A DNA stretch of 64,000 nt from a virus: positions 1 to 64,000 of IMG/VR virus record IMGVR_UViG_3300028844_003248; one strand, given 5' to 3'. Every line of letters starts with the position of its first letter. The stretch's first letter is position 1. Positions 34,445-43,146 of this stretch are shown here, one piece after another. The notes under the pieces are model-generated. The model had not been told where the DNA came from, ran no database searches, and worked only from the letters and a program-made list of their open reading frames with translations. The position numbers and the translations under genes are program-made.

Positions 34445-35383
34445 GTGAAGAAATCACTCACCTTATTCAAGTCTCAGTTTGACAACAAGACACACAAACG
34501 TATCGACTTCGCATCTTTTGATGAGTTGGAGATGCTTTTGCGTAACCTAAGTAAACAGACTAAGAAGGGTAAAAAAGATGCTGAACTTATTTCGCCAGCT
34601 ATATACAAGGCTGACTCTACTAGAGCCAATGCAAATGTTCTTGCTTGGGCAGGCTGGTGTGCTCTTGATGTTGATGATTTTACTTTTGACGGGGAGTTAG
34701 AGGATGTCCTCCGCAATAAGTTTGGTCAGTATCGGTATGTATGTTATAGCACTGCCAGCAGTACTGATGATCATCCGAAGTTTCGCCTTGTCTTCGACAT
34801 TGAGAGCGAGGTTAGCGCAGATGTCATTAGGCATTTCTGGTTCGCACTCAATAAAGAGTTTGGAGACCTTGGAGATGCGCAGACTAAAGACCTATCTCGC
34901 ATGTATTACATCCCTGCAGATTATGCTAACGCTAGTAACTTTTTCTTTACTAATAGCGGCGATAGTCTTGACGCTCACTCCATTATGGCTCGACATCCCT
35001 ACAGTGACAGAAGTACTGCTAGAACCTTCTTAGAAAGAATTCCAGAAGAGTTAGCCAAACAAGTAATAGAGTATCGAAAATCTCAGTTACAGAATACACA
35101 CTTCTCTTGGTCATCCTATCTAAACTGCCCATTTGTGAATAAGAGTTTGATATCTGAATATAGAAGTATTGCTCACATTGACAACTCTGGCAGATATGCC
35201 ATGATATATAAGATCATGTGTTCGATAGCATCCAACGCTGTCAAGAGGGGATATCCAATACAGACATCAGAGATTGTTGATCTGATTAAACAACTTGATG
35301 GTGATACATCACGCAGATATGAAAAGAGACCACTGGATATCGAAGCAGATAGAGCAGTGGAATATGCATATAGGAATCTATAA
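34445..35383 (+). CDS. Archaeo-eukaryotic primase-like protein (GTG start)
   Basis: 312 aa from GTG 34445, preceded by AAAGGTG. GWCALDVDDFTFDG offers a DxD-type metal motif, and CYSTASSTDDHPKFRLVFDI the following H-x-(K/R)-x-R strand seen in prim-pol and replication-protein AEP domains. The C-terminal helical part (residues about 215-312) resembles a PriCT-like region. This is a low-similarity assignment; a second, non-T4 priming activity would be notable. Confidence 0.5.
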   Translation: MKKSLTLFKSQFDNKTHKRIDFASFDELEMLLRNLSKQTKKGKKDAELISPAIYKADSTRANANVLAWAGWCALDVDDFTFDGELEDVLRNKFGQYRYVCYSTASSTDDHPKFRLVFDIESEVSADVIRHFWFALNKEFGDLGDAQTKDLSRMYYIPADYANASNFFFTNSGDSLDAHSIMARHPYSDRSTARTFLERIPEELAKQVIEYRKSQLQNTHFSWSSYLNCPFVNKSLISEYRSIAHIDNSGRYAMIYKIMCSIASNAVKRGYPIQTSEIVDLIKQLDGDTSRRYEKRPLDIEADRAVEYAYRNL

Positions 35384-36159
35384 TGAGAATTATTGCTGGA
35401 CCTTGCCAACACGAAACACTTGAAAAGTCAATGGAGATTGCAGAGCACTGTGATCTTGTGTGTAGCAAATATGAAATGGATTATTACTTCAAAGCGAGTT
35501 ACGACAAAGCAAATCGGACACATGTAAAAGGGTACCGAGGTGTTGGTATCAATAAAACCATGCACGATTTTTTACAGATCAAGAAGAAAGGCATCAAAAT
35601 TCTTACCGATGTACACAGTGTGCAAGATGCTTACATGGTCAAGTATTGGGGTGCGGTTGATGTAATACAGATCCCTGCATTCTTGTCTCGGCAAACAGAT
35701 ATTCTTCAAGCAGCACGTGATACTGGCTTGATCGTCAATGTTAAAAAAGGTCAGTTTATGGCACCTTGGGATTTGGACGGTGTTTTATCTAAGCTTGATG
35801 GTGCAAGAGAAGTCTGGTTAACAGAGAGAGGAACGAGTTTTGGGTACAATAATCTTGTGGTTGATTTTAATGGGCTTCAGTATATGCTGGGTGCTTACGG
35901 TGATGATGCTGTTGTTTTTGATGGAACCCACTCCGTCCAACAACCGTCTGCGAACGGCACTAGTAGTGGTGGCAATAGGGAGTACGTTCCTGGTCTTTTG
36001 CGTTCTGCCGCTGCTTTGGGTGTTCGTAACTTTTTCTTAGAGGTTCATGCGAATCCAGATGATGCACCAAGTGATGGACCAAACATGGTTCGACTAGATG
36101 ATTTTGAGGAGATAATCAATGAGATCGACCGCTATTCTTATTCCCGCACGGATTGGTAG
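35383..36159 (+). CDS. kdsA: 3-deoxy-D-manno-octulosonate 8-phosphate synthase
   Basis: 258 aa. IIAGPCQHET, FKASYDKANRTH, ILTDVH, VIQIPAFLSRQTD, NVKKGQFMAPWD, TERGTSFGYNNLVVD, FDGTHSVQQP and FLEVHANPDDAPSDGPN follow the KdsA active-site order. It condenses PEP with arabinose 5-phosphate to KDO-8-P. The start overlaps the primase-like stop by one base. Confidence 0.92.
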   Translation: MRIIAGPCQHETLEKSMEIAEHCDLVCSKYEMDYYFKASYDKANRTHVKGYRGVGINKTMHDFLQIKKKGIKILTDVHSVQDAYMVKYWGAVDVIQIPAFLSRQTDILQAARDTGLIVNVKKGQFMAPWDLDGVLSKLDGAREVWLTERGTSFGYNNLVVDFNGLQYMLGAYGDDAVVFDGTHSVQQPSANGTSSGGNREYVPGLLRSAAALGVRNFFLEVHANPDDAPSDGPNMVRLDDFEEIINEIDRYSYSRTDW

Positions 36160-36811
36160 TACACGGTTTCCAGAGAAACCACTCTGTAATCTAGGTGGAA
36201 TGCCTATGATTAAAAGAGTTTACAATGCTTGTAAAGAGTATGGATTACCTACATATATACTTACTGACTCTCTCAAAGTAGCAAGCCTATTTCAAAACAC
36301 CAGTGTCATTATTGATGATGAGGATTACAAGAATGGAACAGAAAGGTGTTCAGGCGCAGTAGGTAAAACAGATTATCTGGATAAGTACAACTACTTTATT
36401 AATGTACAAGGCGATATGCCAGACATCACTCCAGATATCATTAAAAAAGTACATGAAAAGGTGTATCAAGGATCAATTTCAACAGCATTCTGTGATATAG
36501 AAGAACCAGAAGTTATGAAGGATCTCAACTCAGTGAAGGCTGTTGTCACTGGAGATCCTGATTTCCACGGCAATATCAAATGGTTTGGTCGTGGATTTAT
36601 GTACGGTTATCATCACCTAGGAATATATGGGTATGATAGGCGGTGCCTACTCAAATATAGAAACCTTGGTAGTAGGTATGAAGATCACGAAGGTCTAGAG
36701 CAACTGAGATGGATCGAAAATGATTACAAGATCATTGGCTCTAGAGTAAAATTTAACGGTATTGAAATCAATACTCCAGAAGATATGGAGAAATGGAATG
36801 CAAGCAGGTAA
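36119..36811 (+). CDS. kdsB: CMP-KDO synthetase
   Basis: 230 aa. STAILIPARIGSTRFPEKPL is the CTP-binding signature of KdsB. NGTERC, FINVQGDMP, HHLGIYGYDR and EQLRWIENDYKI complete the family pattern. It couples KDO to CMP for transfer. The ATG lies 41 nt inside kdsA, after GAGGAG. The phosphatase KdsC and isomerase KdsD are not evident nearby. Confidence 0.9.
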   Translation: MRSTAILIPARIGSTRFPEKPLCNLGGMPMIKRVYNACKEYGLPTYILTDSLKVASLFQNTSVIIDDEDYKNGTERCSGAVGKTDYLDKYNYFINVQGDMPDITPDIIKKVHEKVYQGSISTAFCDIEEPEVMKDLNSVKAVVTGDPDFHGNIKWFGRGFMYGYHHLGIYGYDRRCLLKYRNLGSRYEDHEGLEQLRWIENDYKIIGSRVKFNGIEINTPEDMEKWNASR

Positions 36812-37154
36812 AGTGTGGGGTACGACTGAATTGATTGAGGCAAATGGTGCCTTGGAGTTTCATCGTATCGAAATGGATCGTGGCGGCGTTTGCTCAAAGC
36901 ATCTCCACGAGTTCAAGTGGAATGGATTCTATGTCGAGTCTGGTACTATGCTTGTTCGTGTATGGCAGAAAGACTATGACCTAGTGGATGAGACTATCCT
37001 CCATGCTGGCGATTACACTAAAGTAAAACCTGGCGTATATCATCAGTTTGAATGCATAGCCGATGGGGTAGCGTATGAACTGTATTGGGCAGAGTTTAAT
37101 CACAATGACATTAAAAGAGAATCAGTTGGTGAACTGAAAGATGTGGAAATCTAA
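36798..37154 (+). CDS. Cupin protein 1
   Basis: Start ATG 36798 with GGAG upstream, overlapping kdsB by 14 nt. 118 aa. CSKHLHEFKWNGFYVESGTM (H-x-H...E) and KPGVYHQFECIA (distal His) make a single cupin metal site. Nucleotide-sugar or sugar-phosphate isomerases and small mannose-6-P isomerase-like cupins look like this. Paired with a second cupin next door. Confidence 0.65.
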   Translation: MQAGKVWGTTELIEANGALEFHRIEMDRGGVCSKHLHEFKWNGFYVESGTMLVRVWQKDYDLVDETILHAGDYTKVKPGVYHQFECIADGVAYELYWAEFNHNDIKRESVGELKDVEI

Positions 37155-37517
37155 ATGAAGAACAACTTGAGAGTTAACATCAACGATGTTGGTGGTGAGA
37201 TTGCAAAAGAAGATGAGCGATATATCGTTAAAGATAATACACGACTCAAAGACGTTGTACTTTCATCTACTCGACTTAACCCTAACTGTGCCACAAATGG
37301 GCATAAACACGAGGGTCAAGAAGAGGTTTATATCTTCCAAAGCGGAAGCGGTATCATGGAACTTGACGGTGTAGAACATACGTTTGCGGATGGTGATATT
37401 TTTCTCATCGAAGATAATGTGTTTCATAAGGTGACCGCTGGACCAGACGGTGCTTATTTCATCTGCGTATTTAATGGAGCACGGTACGATCATGTGGCAG
37501 TGTTAGGCTACAACTAA
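37155..37517 (+). CDS. Cupin protein 2
   Basis: 120 aa. GHKHEGQEEVYIFQSGSGIMELDG supplies H-x-H...E, and EDNVFHKVTAG the distal His. The start follows the previous stop directly. Likely a sugar-modifying or binding cupin; substrate unknown. Confidence 0.65.
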   Translation: MKNNLRVNINDVGGEIAKEDERYIVKDNTRLKDVVLSSTRLNPNCATNGHKHEGQEEVYIFQSGSGIMELDGVEHTFADGDIFLIEDNVFHKVTAGPDGAYFICVFNGARYDHVAVLGYN

Positions 37518-38209
37518 TGCACTATATTTTTGATGTCGATGGAACGCTCACACCTAGCCGTGGTAAAATGGATCAGAAGTTTTCTAACTGGTTTGAGCAT
37601 TTCCAGACACATCACGCTACGTATATGGTAACTGGATCTGATAAAGAAAAGACCATCGAACAAGTGGGGTGGAATCACTATAAGTCTTGCATTCGAGTCT
37701 ACAACTGTAGTGGTAATGATGTATGGGAATCTGGTAGTCATGTCAGAACTAACAAGATGACGATGCCTGATAAATGGGAAAGCATTTTAGGTAGAATTCT
37801 AGAGAATAGTAAATCGCCAGTTAAGAAAGGCAATCATTTTGACTTGAGGCCAGGGTTGTTTAACTTCAGCACTTTGGGTAGAAACGCTACACTTGAAGAT
37901 AGAGCAATCTACAAAAAGTTTGATAAGGTATACGATGAGAGACTAGTATTGACAGAACAACTGCAGAACATTTGGCCTGATTATGAAATCACTATTGCTG
38001 GAGAAACTGGCATCGATATTGTACCAAAAGGATACGACAAAAGCCAGATCATACACGACTTTGGACCAAAGGATCAGATAATATTCTTTGGTGATAAGAT
38101 GGAACCAACAGGCAATGACTATACGCTTGCTTTAGAAGTAGCGCATTCTGGTGGTACAGTCCATCAAGTTAAATCATGGAAAGATACATGGCGAATATTA
38201 CAGGAATAA
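37517..38209 (+). CDS. Phosphomannomutase-type HAD enzyme (eukaryotic PMM-like)
   Basis: 230 aa. FDVDGTLTPS is the phosphate-accepting motif; MVTGSD is motif II. RPGLFNFSTLGRNATLEDR, GIDIVPKGYDK and IFFGDKMEPTGNDY match the alpha-phosphomannomutase arrangement rather than bacterial PMM. It would interconvert hexose 6- and 1-phosphates to feed nucleotide-sugar synthesis. Confidence 0.75.
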   Translation: MHYIFDVDGTLTPSRGKMDQKFSNWFEHFQTHHATYMVTGSDKEKTIEQVGWNHYKSCIRVYNCSGNDVWESGSHVRTNKMTMPDKWESILGRILENSKSPVKKGNHFDLRPGLFNFSTLGRNATLEDRAIYKKFDKVYDERLVLTEQLQNIWPDYEITIAGETGIDIVPKGYDKSQIIHDFGPKDQIIFFGDKMEPTGNDYTLALEVAHSGGTVHQVKSWKDTWRILQE

Positions 38210-38604
38210 CATTTTCAACATTTGACCTACTACACGCTGGTCACGTGGCAATGTTACGAGAAGCAAAAACCCAATGCGATTATCTCATTTGTGGACTACA
38301 AGTAGATCCAAGCGTAGATAGACCAGAGAAAAATGCACCAGTACAGACATTGGTTGAACGATGGATGCAGCTACAAGGTGTATCGTATGTGGATGAGATC
38401 ATCCCATACCAGACCGAGACTGATGTAGAAGACATTTTAAAACTTTTAAAACTAGATCTTAGGATTATTGGCGAAGAGTATAAAGACGGTAAATTTACTG
38501 GACGTGCCACTTGCGCTGCAAGAGGAATTGAGTTATACTACAACAAACGAGATCACCGATTTAGCACCACTGATTTGAGAAAGAGAGTTATAGAAAATGG
38601 CTAA
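38188..38604 (+). CDS. Glycerol-3-phosphate cytidylyltransferase-like enzyme
   Basis: Start ATG 38188, preceded by GGAAAG; ATG 38176 is in the same frame. GITFSTFDLLHAGHVAMLREA holds the HxGH nucleotide site and RFSTTDLRKRV the STT motif. The layout (about 138 aa) fits TagD/HldE-C-like cytidylyl- or adenylyltransferases activating a polyol- or sugar-phosphate. Overlaps the HAD gene. Confidence 0.75.
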   Translation: MANITGITFSTFDLLHAGHVAMLREAKTQCDYLICGLQVDPSVDRPEKNAPVQTLVERWMQLQGVSYVDEIIPYQTETDVEDILKLLKLDLRIIGEEYKDGKFTGRATCAARGIELYYNKRDHRFSTTDLRKRVIENG

Positions 38605-39553
38605 AATAGCTATCACTGGTGGCGCTGGCTTCATTGGATATCATTTAGCAAAGCACTATGTTGCTCTCGGTCATGATGTGGTTTGTTGCGATAGCTTCAA
38701 TGACTACTATGATCCACAGCTAAAATATGCAAGAGAGAACCAGTTAGAGGGTATAGATGGATGCGAAATCCTAGATCTAACGTGGAGAGAAAGTGTTGCC
38801 AAATGGATATATGAAACTGAGCCTGATCTAGTCATTCACCTTGCTGCTTATGCTGGCGTCAGATATTCTGTGGAATATCCACAAAAATACATTGACAATA
38901 ACATCATAGGAACCCAAAACCTCATTGAGGCTTGTGAGAGTTATGGGGTCCACAAAGTTGTGTATGCCTCTACATCATCTGTCATGTCAGGCAACCCACT
39001 GCCCTACAATGAGGCTGATAATCTACCGCACCAGAAGCATCCTTATGGTATGACAAAGGTTGCCAATGAGAGCCAGTTCATGGGAAGTAGTATCGACACT
39101 ACGATAGGATTACGGTTCTTCACTGTATATGGACCATGGGGTAGACCTGATATGGCACTGTTCGACTTCACGAAAAAGATCATTGCTGGAGAGCCAATCA
39201 CACTATTCAATAATGGAGATATGATTCGAGACTTTACCTATATCGACGATATCGTACAAGGTGTGGATCTTGTAGTGAAGAATGCTCTGAATACGACATT
39301 GCCCAAAAAGAAAGATATATACAATATAGGTTATGGAGAACAAGTGCAGTTGATGGACTTCGTTGACCATATTGAAAAGAACCTTGGTAGGACTGCTATC
39401 AAAGAATACGCACCAATGCACCCAGCAGATGCTCATGCGACTTGGAGCGATACAACTAAACTACAGAAACTAGGATACAAACCAACCACTTCGATTGCTG
39501 AAGGGGTAGAGGCATTCGTGGCTTGGTATAAAGGATATTATAATGTCAACTAA
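38597..39553 (+). CDS. NAD-dependent sugar epimerase (UDP-glucuronate epimerase-like)
   Basis: 318 aa. ITGGAGFIGYHLAKHY binds NAD, CCDSFNDYYDPQLKYAR is typical of UDP-glucuronate 4-epimerases, and YASTSSV with HPYGMTK gives the catalytic Ser and Tyr-x-x-x-Lys. It acts with the dehydrogenase directly downstream (11-nt overlap) in a uronic-acid pathway. Confidence 0.85.
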   Translation: MAKIAITGGAGFIGYHLAKHYVALGHDVVCCDSFNDYYDPQLKYARENQLEGIDGCEILDLTWRESVAKWIYETEPDLVIHLAAYAGVRYSVEYPQKYIDNNIIGTQNLIEACESYGVHKVVYASTSSVMSGNPLPYNEADNLPHQKHPYGMTKVANESQFMGSSIDTTIGLRFFTVYGPWGRPDMALFDFTKKIIAGEPITLFNNGDMIRDFTYIDDIVQGVDLVVKNALNTTLPKKKDIYNIGYGEQVQLMDFVDHIEKNLGRTAIKEYAPMHPADAHATWSDTTKLQKLGYKPTTSIAEGVEAFVAWYKGYYNVN

Positions 39554-40418
39554 AATCGCTATCGTGGGACATGGTTTTGTCGGTAAGGCAGTGGACTATG
39601 GGTTCAACTCACCAGACATAGAGAAGATCATCATTGATCCAATCTTGGGAACAAGTATTGAGGATCTTGATGGTGAAGATCTCACAGCAACTTTCGTGTG
39701 CCTACCAACACCTATGGGACAAAATGGGCATATTGATTGTCAGCTAGTGGCTGAGACTGTAGAATATCTGAAAGAGAATACCTACGGGTTGATCATTGTA
39801 AAATCCACGATTACCCCTGATATTGTAAGACGCCTTACCCTAGCAAAGAATGCTGCGATGCCAACAGACAAACTTTTTAAACCTGCACCTGGTAAACACA
39901 CTGATAGAGTTGTCTACAATCCAGAGTTCCTAGCAGAAAGAACAGCAAACGAAGACTTTGCCAATCCACAACTGCATGTGTTTGGTGGACATCCAAACAA
40001 GACCAAGGAAGCCGAAGAGTTGTACAAGCAGTACAGCATCTGTAAGCCTTGCCAGTCTTTTCATATGAGTGCAGTGGACGCAAGCTTTGTCAAGTACGGT
40101 ATTAATTCTTACCTTGCTACCAAGGTTGCTTGGTTCAATCAATACTATGATATGGTGAACAACCACGGTGGCAACTTCTACAAAGTTCTCAACGCCATTA
40201 CCCATGATGACCGAGTAGGAACCAGCCATACTGCTGTTCCAGGTTATGATGGCAAAAGAGGTTTCGGTGGAGCATGTTTTCCCAAAGACACATCTGCCCT
40301 ACTTGGATTTGACCCATCTCTTACAATCTTACGAGAGGCATGTACCATCAACAATGCCATGCGCTCTATGTATGAGAAGGATGACCGTGAGAAAGAACAG
40401 AATATTTCTTTCGATTGA
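39543..40418 (+). CDS. UDP-sugar 6-dehydrogenase
   Basis: 291 aa, shorter than the usual 390-440. IAIVGHGFVGKAV binds NAD, TFVCLPTPMG, VYNPEFLAERTA and FVKYGINSYLATKVAWFNQ follow, and RGFGGACFPKD contains the catalytic Cys. The C-terminal UDP-binding domain seems reduced. It oxidises a UDP-hexose to the uronic acid; the exact sugar is not determined. Confidence 0.82.
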   Translation: MSTKIAIVGHGFVGKAVDYGFNSPDIEKIIIDPILGTSIEDLDGEDLTATFVCLPTPMGQNGHIDCQLVAETVEYLKENTYGLIIVKSTITPDIVRRLTLAKNAAMPTDKLFKPAPGKHTDRVVYNPEFLAERTANEDFANPQLHVFGGHPNKTKEAEELYKQYSICKPCQSFHMSAVDASFVKYGINSYLATKVAWFNQYYDMVNNHGGNFYKVLNAITHDDRVGTSHTAVPGYDGKRGFGGACFPKDTSALLGFDPSLTILREACTINNAMRSMYEKDDREKEQNISFD

Positions 40419-40421
40419 CAC

Positions 40422-40450
40422 TTTACATTTTACACCGAATCGTGTATAAT
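40422..40450 (+). promoter_or_regulatory. Sliding-clamp promoter, CGAATC class
   Basis: TTTACA (40422-40427), 17-bp spacer with CCGAATCGTG, TATAAT (40445-40450). The GGAG ribosome-binding site at 40471 precedes ATG 40481. Confidence 0.7.
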
Positions 40451-40480
40451 AATCTTAATATTATGAAAACGGAGCAAGAT

Positions 40481-41161
40481 ATGCAACTAAATCAAACGAC
40501 TATGAATGTACTCAAAAACTTCTCGACGATCAACGATAACCTTGTGGTATCGGCTGGTAATGTTGTTAAGTCTATGGGAGAATCTCGAAACATTATGGCG
40601 AAGGCAACTCTCGATCAAGAGTTTCCATCTGGCTTTGGCATCTATGATTTGGGCGAGTTTCTCAATGTAGTATCACTTGTCGATTCACCTACTCTTGGAT
40701 TCACAGAAGACTTTGCCACAATCAGTGATGGGTCTGGTCGATCAAGGGTAAAGTATTTCTTCTCTGATCCAGATATTCTGACAAGCCCAACATCTGATGT
40801 AAAAGTATCTGACTGTGAGGTTAGTTTTACTTTGAATAATGATACGCTCAATCAGTTGAAACGTGCTGGTGCTGCACTTGGTCATAACTCTCTTTCTATT
40901 CGACCTGATGGTAAGAGTTTGAAACTCAGCATTTTTGCTGAAGACAATCCTACTGGTAACACATACGATACTGTTATCGCTGGTACATTTCCAGAAGGTG
41001 CACAGTTCGATTTGATTCTCAATATCCAACACCTCAAAATGATTGCTGGTGACTATGAGGTAGAGGTATCTTCTAAGGGTGTTGCTCATCTGACGCATGA
41101 TGCAGAATGCAAGATGGAATATTGGATTGCACTCGAAAAATCTTCAAAGTGGGAGGGATAA
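40481..41161 (+). CDS. 45: Sliding clamp (T4 gp45-like)
   Basis: 226 aa, matching T4 gp45 (228). Start ATG 40481; the longer frame from 40415 would begin inside the promoter. MQLNQTTMNVLKNFSTINDN, EFPSGFGIYDLGEFLNVVSLV and PEGAQFDLILNIQHLKMIAGDYEVEV follow the gp45 order of two clamp domains. It acts as processivity factor and, with gp33, in late transcription. Confidence 0.9.
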   Translation: MQLNQTTMNVLKNFSTINDNLVVSAGNVVKSMGESRNIMAKATLDQEFPSGFGIYDLGEFLNVVSLVDSPTLGFTEDFATISDGSGRSRVKYFFSDPDILTSPTSDVKVSDCEVSFTLNNDTLNQLKRAGAALGHNSLSIRPDGKSLKLSIFAEDNPTGNTYDTVIAGTFPEGAQFDLILNIQHLKMIAGDYEVEVSSKGVAHLTHDAECKMEYWIALEKSSKWEG

Positions 41162-41165
41162 ACTC

Positions 41166-41194
41166 TTGACAGCGAGGCTATGATTCGCTATACT
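41166..41194 (+). promoter_or_regulatory. Sigma70-type promoter with inverted spacer motif
   Basis: TTGACA (41166-41171), 17 bp ending GATTCGC, TATACT (41189-41194). GATTCG is the reverse complement of CGAATC seen in the other spacers. Confidence 0.65.
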
Positions 41195-41279
41195 ATACTT
41201 ACTAACCGCCAATGAAAACTCCCCGATTCAGCTTTGTGTAAGCCAAACAATCGGATTTCTAAGGAAATGGAGAACTACT

Positions 41280-42500
41280 ATGAAAATGAACCAAGAGCAC
41301 TTACTTGTCTGGGACAACAAAGTACACACTTGTGCCGCACTCAAGCAAACAATTGATCTAGATGAATATTGTGAAAACAACCGCCGCCGAGGTAAGTTTG
41401 TCGGATTTGCCTTTCTCAATCTTGATGGTCTAAACACGAACACTGCCAACTGGTACAATGACCTAATTCGTCAAAAATCTGTGGACAAGGAAGACCATTT
41501 GAAGTTGATGCACTCCATTCGTGCCCGAGGTTGGCTGAAGTCAGAAAAGCTGCCTTGTGTGAATCGAAACGGAGAAATTATAGACGGACGTAGCCGTATA
41601 CGAGCAGCGATAGCGCTTGGTATGACACACGTGGCTGTTGCAGTGTATGATGATGGAGAACTCAGTGAATGCGAGAAAGCGGCACGTGGTACTCTAGCAA
41701 ACACTGACGCTCTTCCACGAGTCTCTGCAGACTATAAAGATTATGTATCCCAATTGACCAAACTTGTTATTTCTGGTGAATTGGAGCAGACAGAAAAGGC
41801 GATGAAGGCGCAACTTGTGGATGCTGGATTCGGCTCTCCAAGTATGTATGATCTAGATTCCAAGTATGGTAAGGAAAAGATGAATAAGTGTATCAAGGAA
41901 GCGAACACTGACATTGCCCTACACTTTAATATTAAAAATAACGTAGCTGGAGAGTACCTCATCCCCATGGAAAAAGGTCAAGTGATTGAACTAATCAATG
42001 ATCGGTGGCTTGGGTATGACGTTGAGGGTTCGGTGAATGAAAGCGCAGAGAAATACAACACAGTGCTTATGGGTATGCATTATTATCAGGACATGCAAAA
42101 AGTCATTCATAGCGCTATTCCTGCTGCTGCAGAAAAGGGTTGGAAAACTCCTCTGAAAATCATCTTCTATGCTTCAAAGGACACAAAACTGAATGATGCT
42201 CGATATGGGTATAAAACGTCTATATTGCGCATGCAAGAATTTACTTGGCGCTACTGGGCGCAGCAGTTTGTACATGTGCAAAATGTAATCGATTCGGTCT
42301 ATGATGGTCTGCCCAAGCCAATGCAAGACATACAGCGGCCCGACGTGATGGGCTATAAAACCGTAAATGCACCATTCACATTTGCTGGTGTTGTTCCACA
42401 AGTACGAAACCGAAAATCCCATGAAAAGCCCATGAATGGTGGTTTTTTGGACAACGTAGTTCCGCTTGAGAAAGGGTACATCTACGACCCAAATGCGTAA
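41280..42500 (+). CDS. ParB-like nuclease-domain protein, 406 aa
   Basis: Residues about 75-125 contain LPCVNRNGEIIDGRSRIRAAIALGM, the box of ParB/Srx-type domains. The rest (about 280 aa) is unrecognised, with a hydrophobic helix-rich middle. It has its own promoter and an 85-nt leader. Phage ParB-like proteins can be nucleases or regulators; which is unknown. Confidence 0.6.
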   Translation: MKMNQEHLLVWDNKVHTCAALKQTIDLDEYCENNRRRGKFVGFAFLNLDGLNTNTANWYNDLIRQKSVDKEDHLKLMHSIRARGWLKSEKLPCVNRNGEIIDGRSRIRAAIALGMTHVAVAVYDDGELSECEKAARGTLANTDALPRVSADYKDYVSQLTKLVISGELEQTEKAMKAQLVDAGFGSPSMYDLDSKYGKEKMNKCIKEANTDIALHFNIKNNVAGEYLIPMEKGQVIELINDRWLGYDVEGSVNESAEKYNTVLMGMHYYQDMQKVIHSAIPAAAEKGWKTPLKIIFYASKDTKLNDARYGYKTSILRMQEFTWRYWAQQFVHVQNVIDSVYDGLPKPMQDIQRPDVMGYKTVNAPFTFAGVVPQVRNRKSHEKPMNGGFLDNVVPLEKGYIYDPNA

Positions 42501-42508
42501 TAAAATCC

Positions 42509-42537
42509 TTGACTACGTTGGCGAATCATGCTAATGT
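42509..42537 (+). promoter_or_regulatory. CGAATC-class promoter
   Basis: TTGACT (42509-42514), spacer with GCGAATCATGC, TAATGT (42532-42537). Followed by the GAGAGAGAGAATCAC-type leader before ATG 42569. Confidence 0.65.
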
Positions 42538-42568
42538 AGTCAAGTAATCAAAAGAGAGAGAGAATCAC

Positions 42569-42811
42569 ATGAGCACGATGAACAAAGAACTGGCTCAATT
42601 CGTAGAATATGTAGAAAACTTTTATGGTGCTGCTAGTACCCTTTACCCAATGGGTGCAACTACAAAGATGATCGTTGCTGCCACTGAAAAGTACATCAAC
42701 AAAGTTGGCACAGATCCAGAGGTGTCTAACTCATTTTGTGGTGACAGCCTTGATCGTGAAAATGTTCGTGACATCATGATGGATGACTATGGTTTGGTCT
42801 GGCCTTCATGA
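42569..42811 (+). CDS. Small phage protein, 80 aa
   Basis: Helical, with MNKELAQFVEYVENFYG and a Cys near residue 57. Promoter, leader and ribosome-binding site support it. Overlaps the next gene by 4 nt. No family recognised. Confidence 0.55.
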   Translation: MSTMNKELAQFVEYVENFYGAASTLYPMGATTKMIVAATEKYINKVGTDPEVSNSFCGDSLDRENVRDIMMDDYGLVWPS

Positions 42812-43143
42812 GCATGCACATGATCCGTGGTGTTCAAGTTCACGGCAAATCAAAGCGTAAGAGGAAAGCTGGCTGGAAGAAAGCCTTGGCTGACCACGAG
42901 AAGTTTTTAAAAGAGATGGGTGTCACTGGTAAAGGTGGTGACGCCCATCTTTCTATACCAGACTATAATACTGGTCCACGTGTAACGTCTGACAAGGTTG
43001 CTGGCAATGGTACAGCAAAGCCACAGAATAAATACACAGGTAATGAGATTGCTGGTATCGTAACCACACACAAATCCAACCTTATGCCTGTGCGTAAGGA
43101 TAACAAGCAGTCATTCAAAGATGCTGCTAACATGCGGAGATAA
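42808..43143 (+). CDS. Basic phage protein, 111 aa
   Basis: Starts MSMHMIRGVQVHGKSKRKRKAGWKK's predecessor stretch and stays Lys-rich; the middle (HLSIPDYNTGPRVTSDKV) and GIVTTHKSNLMPVRK are patterns seen in T4-like phage proteins of unknown role. Coupled to the gene before it. Confidence 0.55.
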   Translation: MSMHMIRGVQVHGKSKRKRKAGWKKALADHEKFLKEMGVTGKGGDAHLSIPDYNTGPRVTSDKVAGNGTAKPQNKYTGNEIAGIVTTHKSNLMPVRKDNKQSFKDAANMRR

Positions 43144-43146
43144 GTA

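Noticed and set aside
40415-40450. TTGACA at 40415 as the clamp -35
   Set aside because: It is 24 bp from TATAAT; TTTACA at 40422 gives the 17-bp spacing used by all other promoters here.
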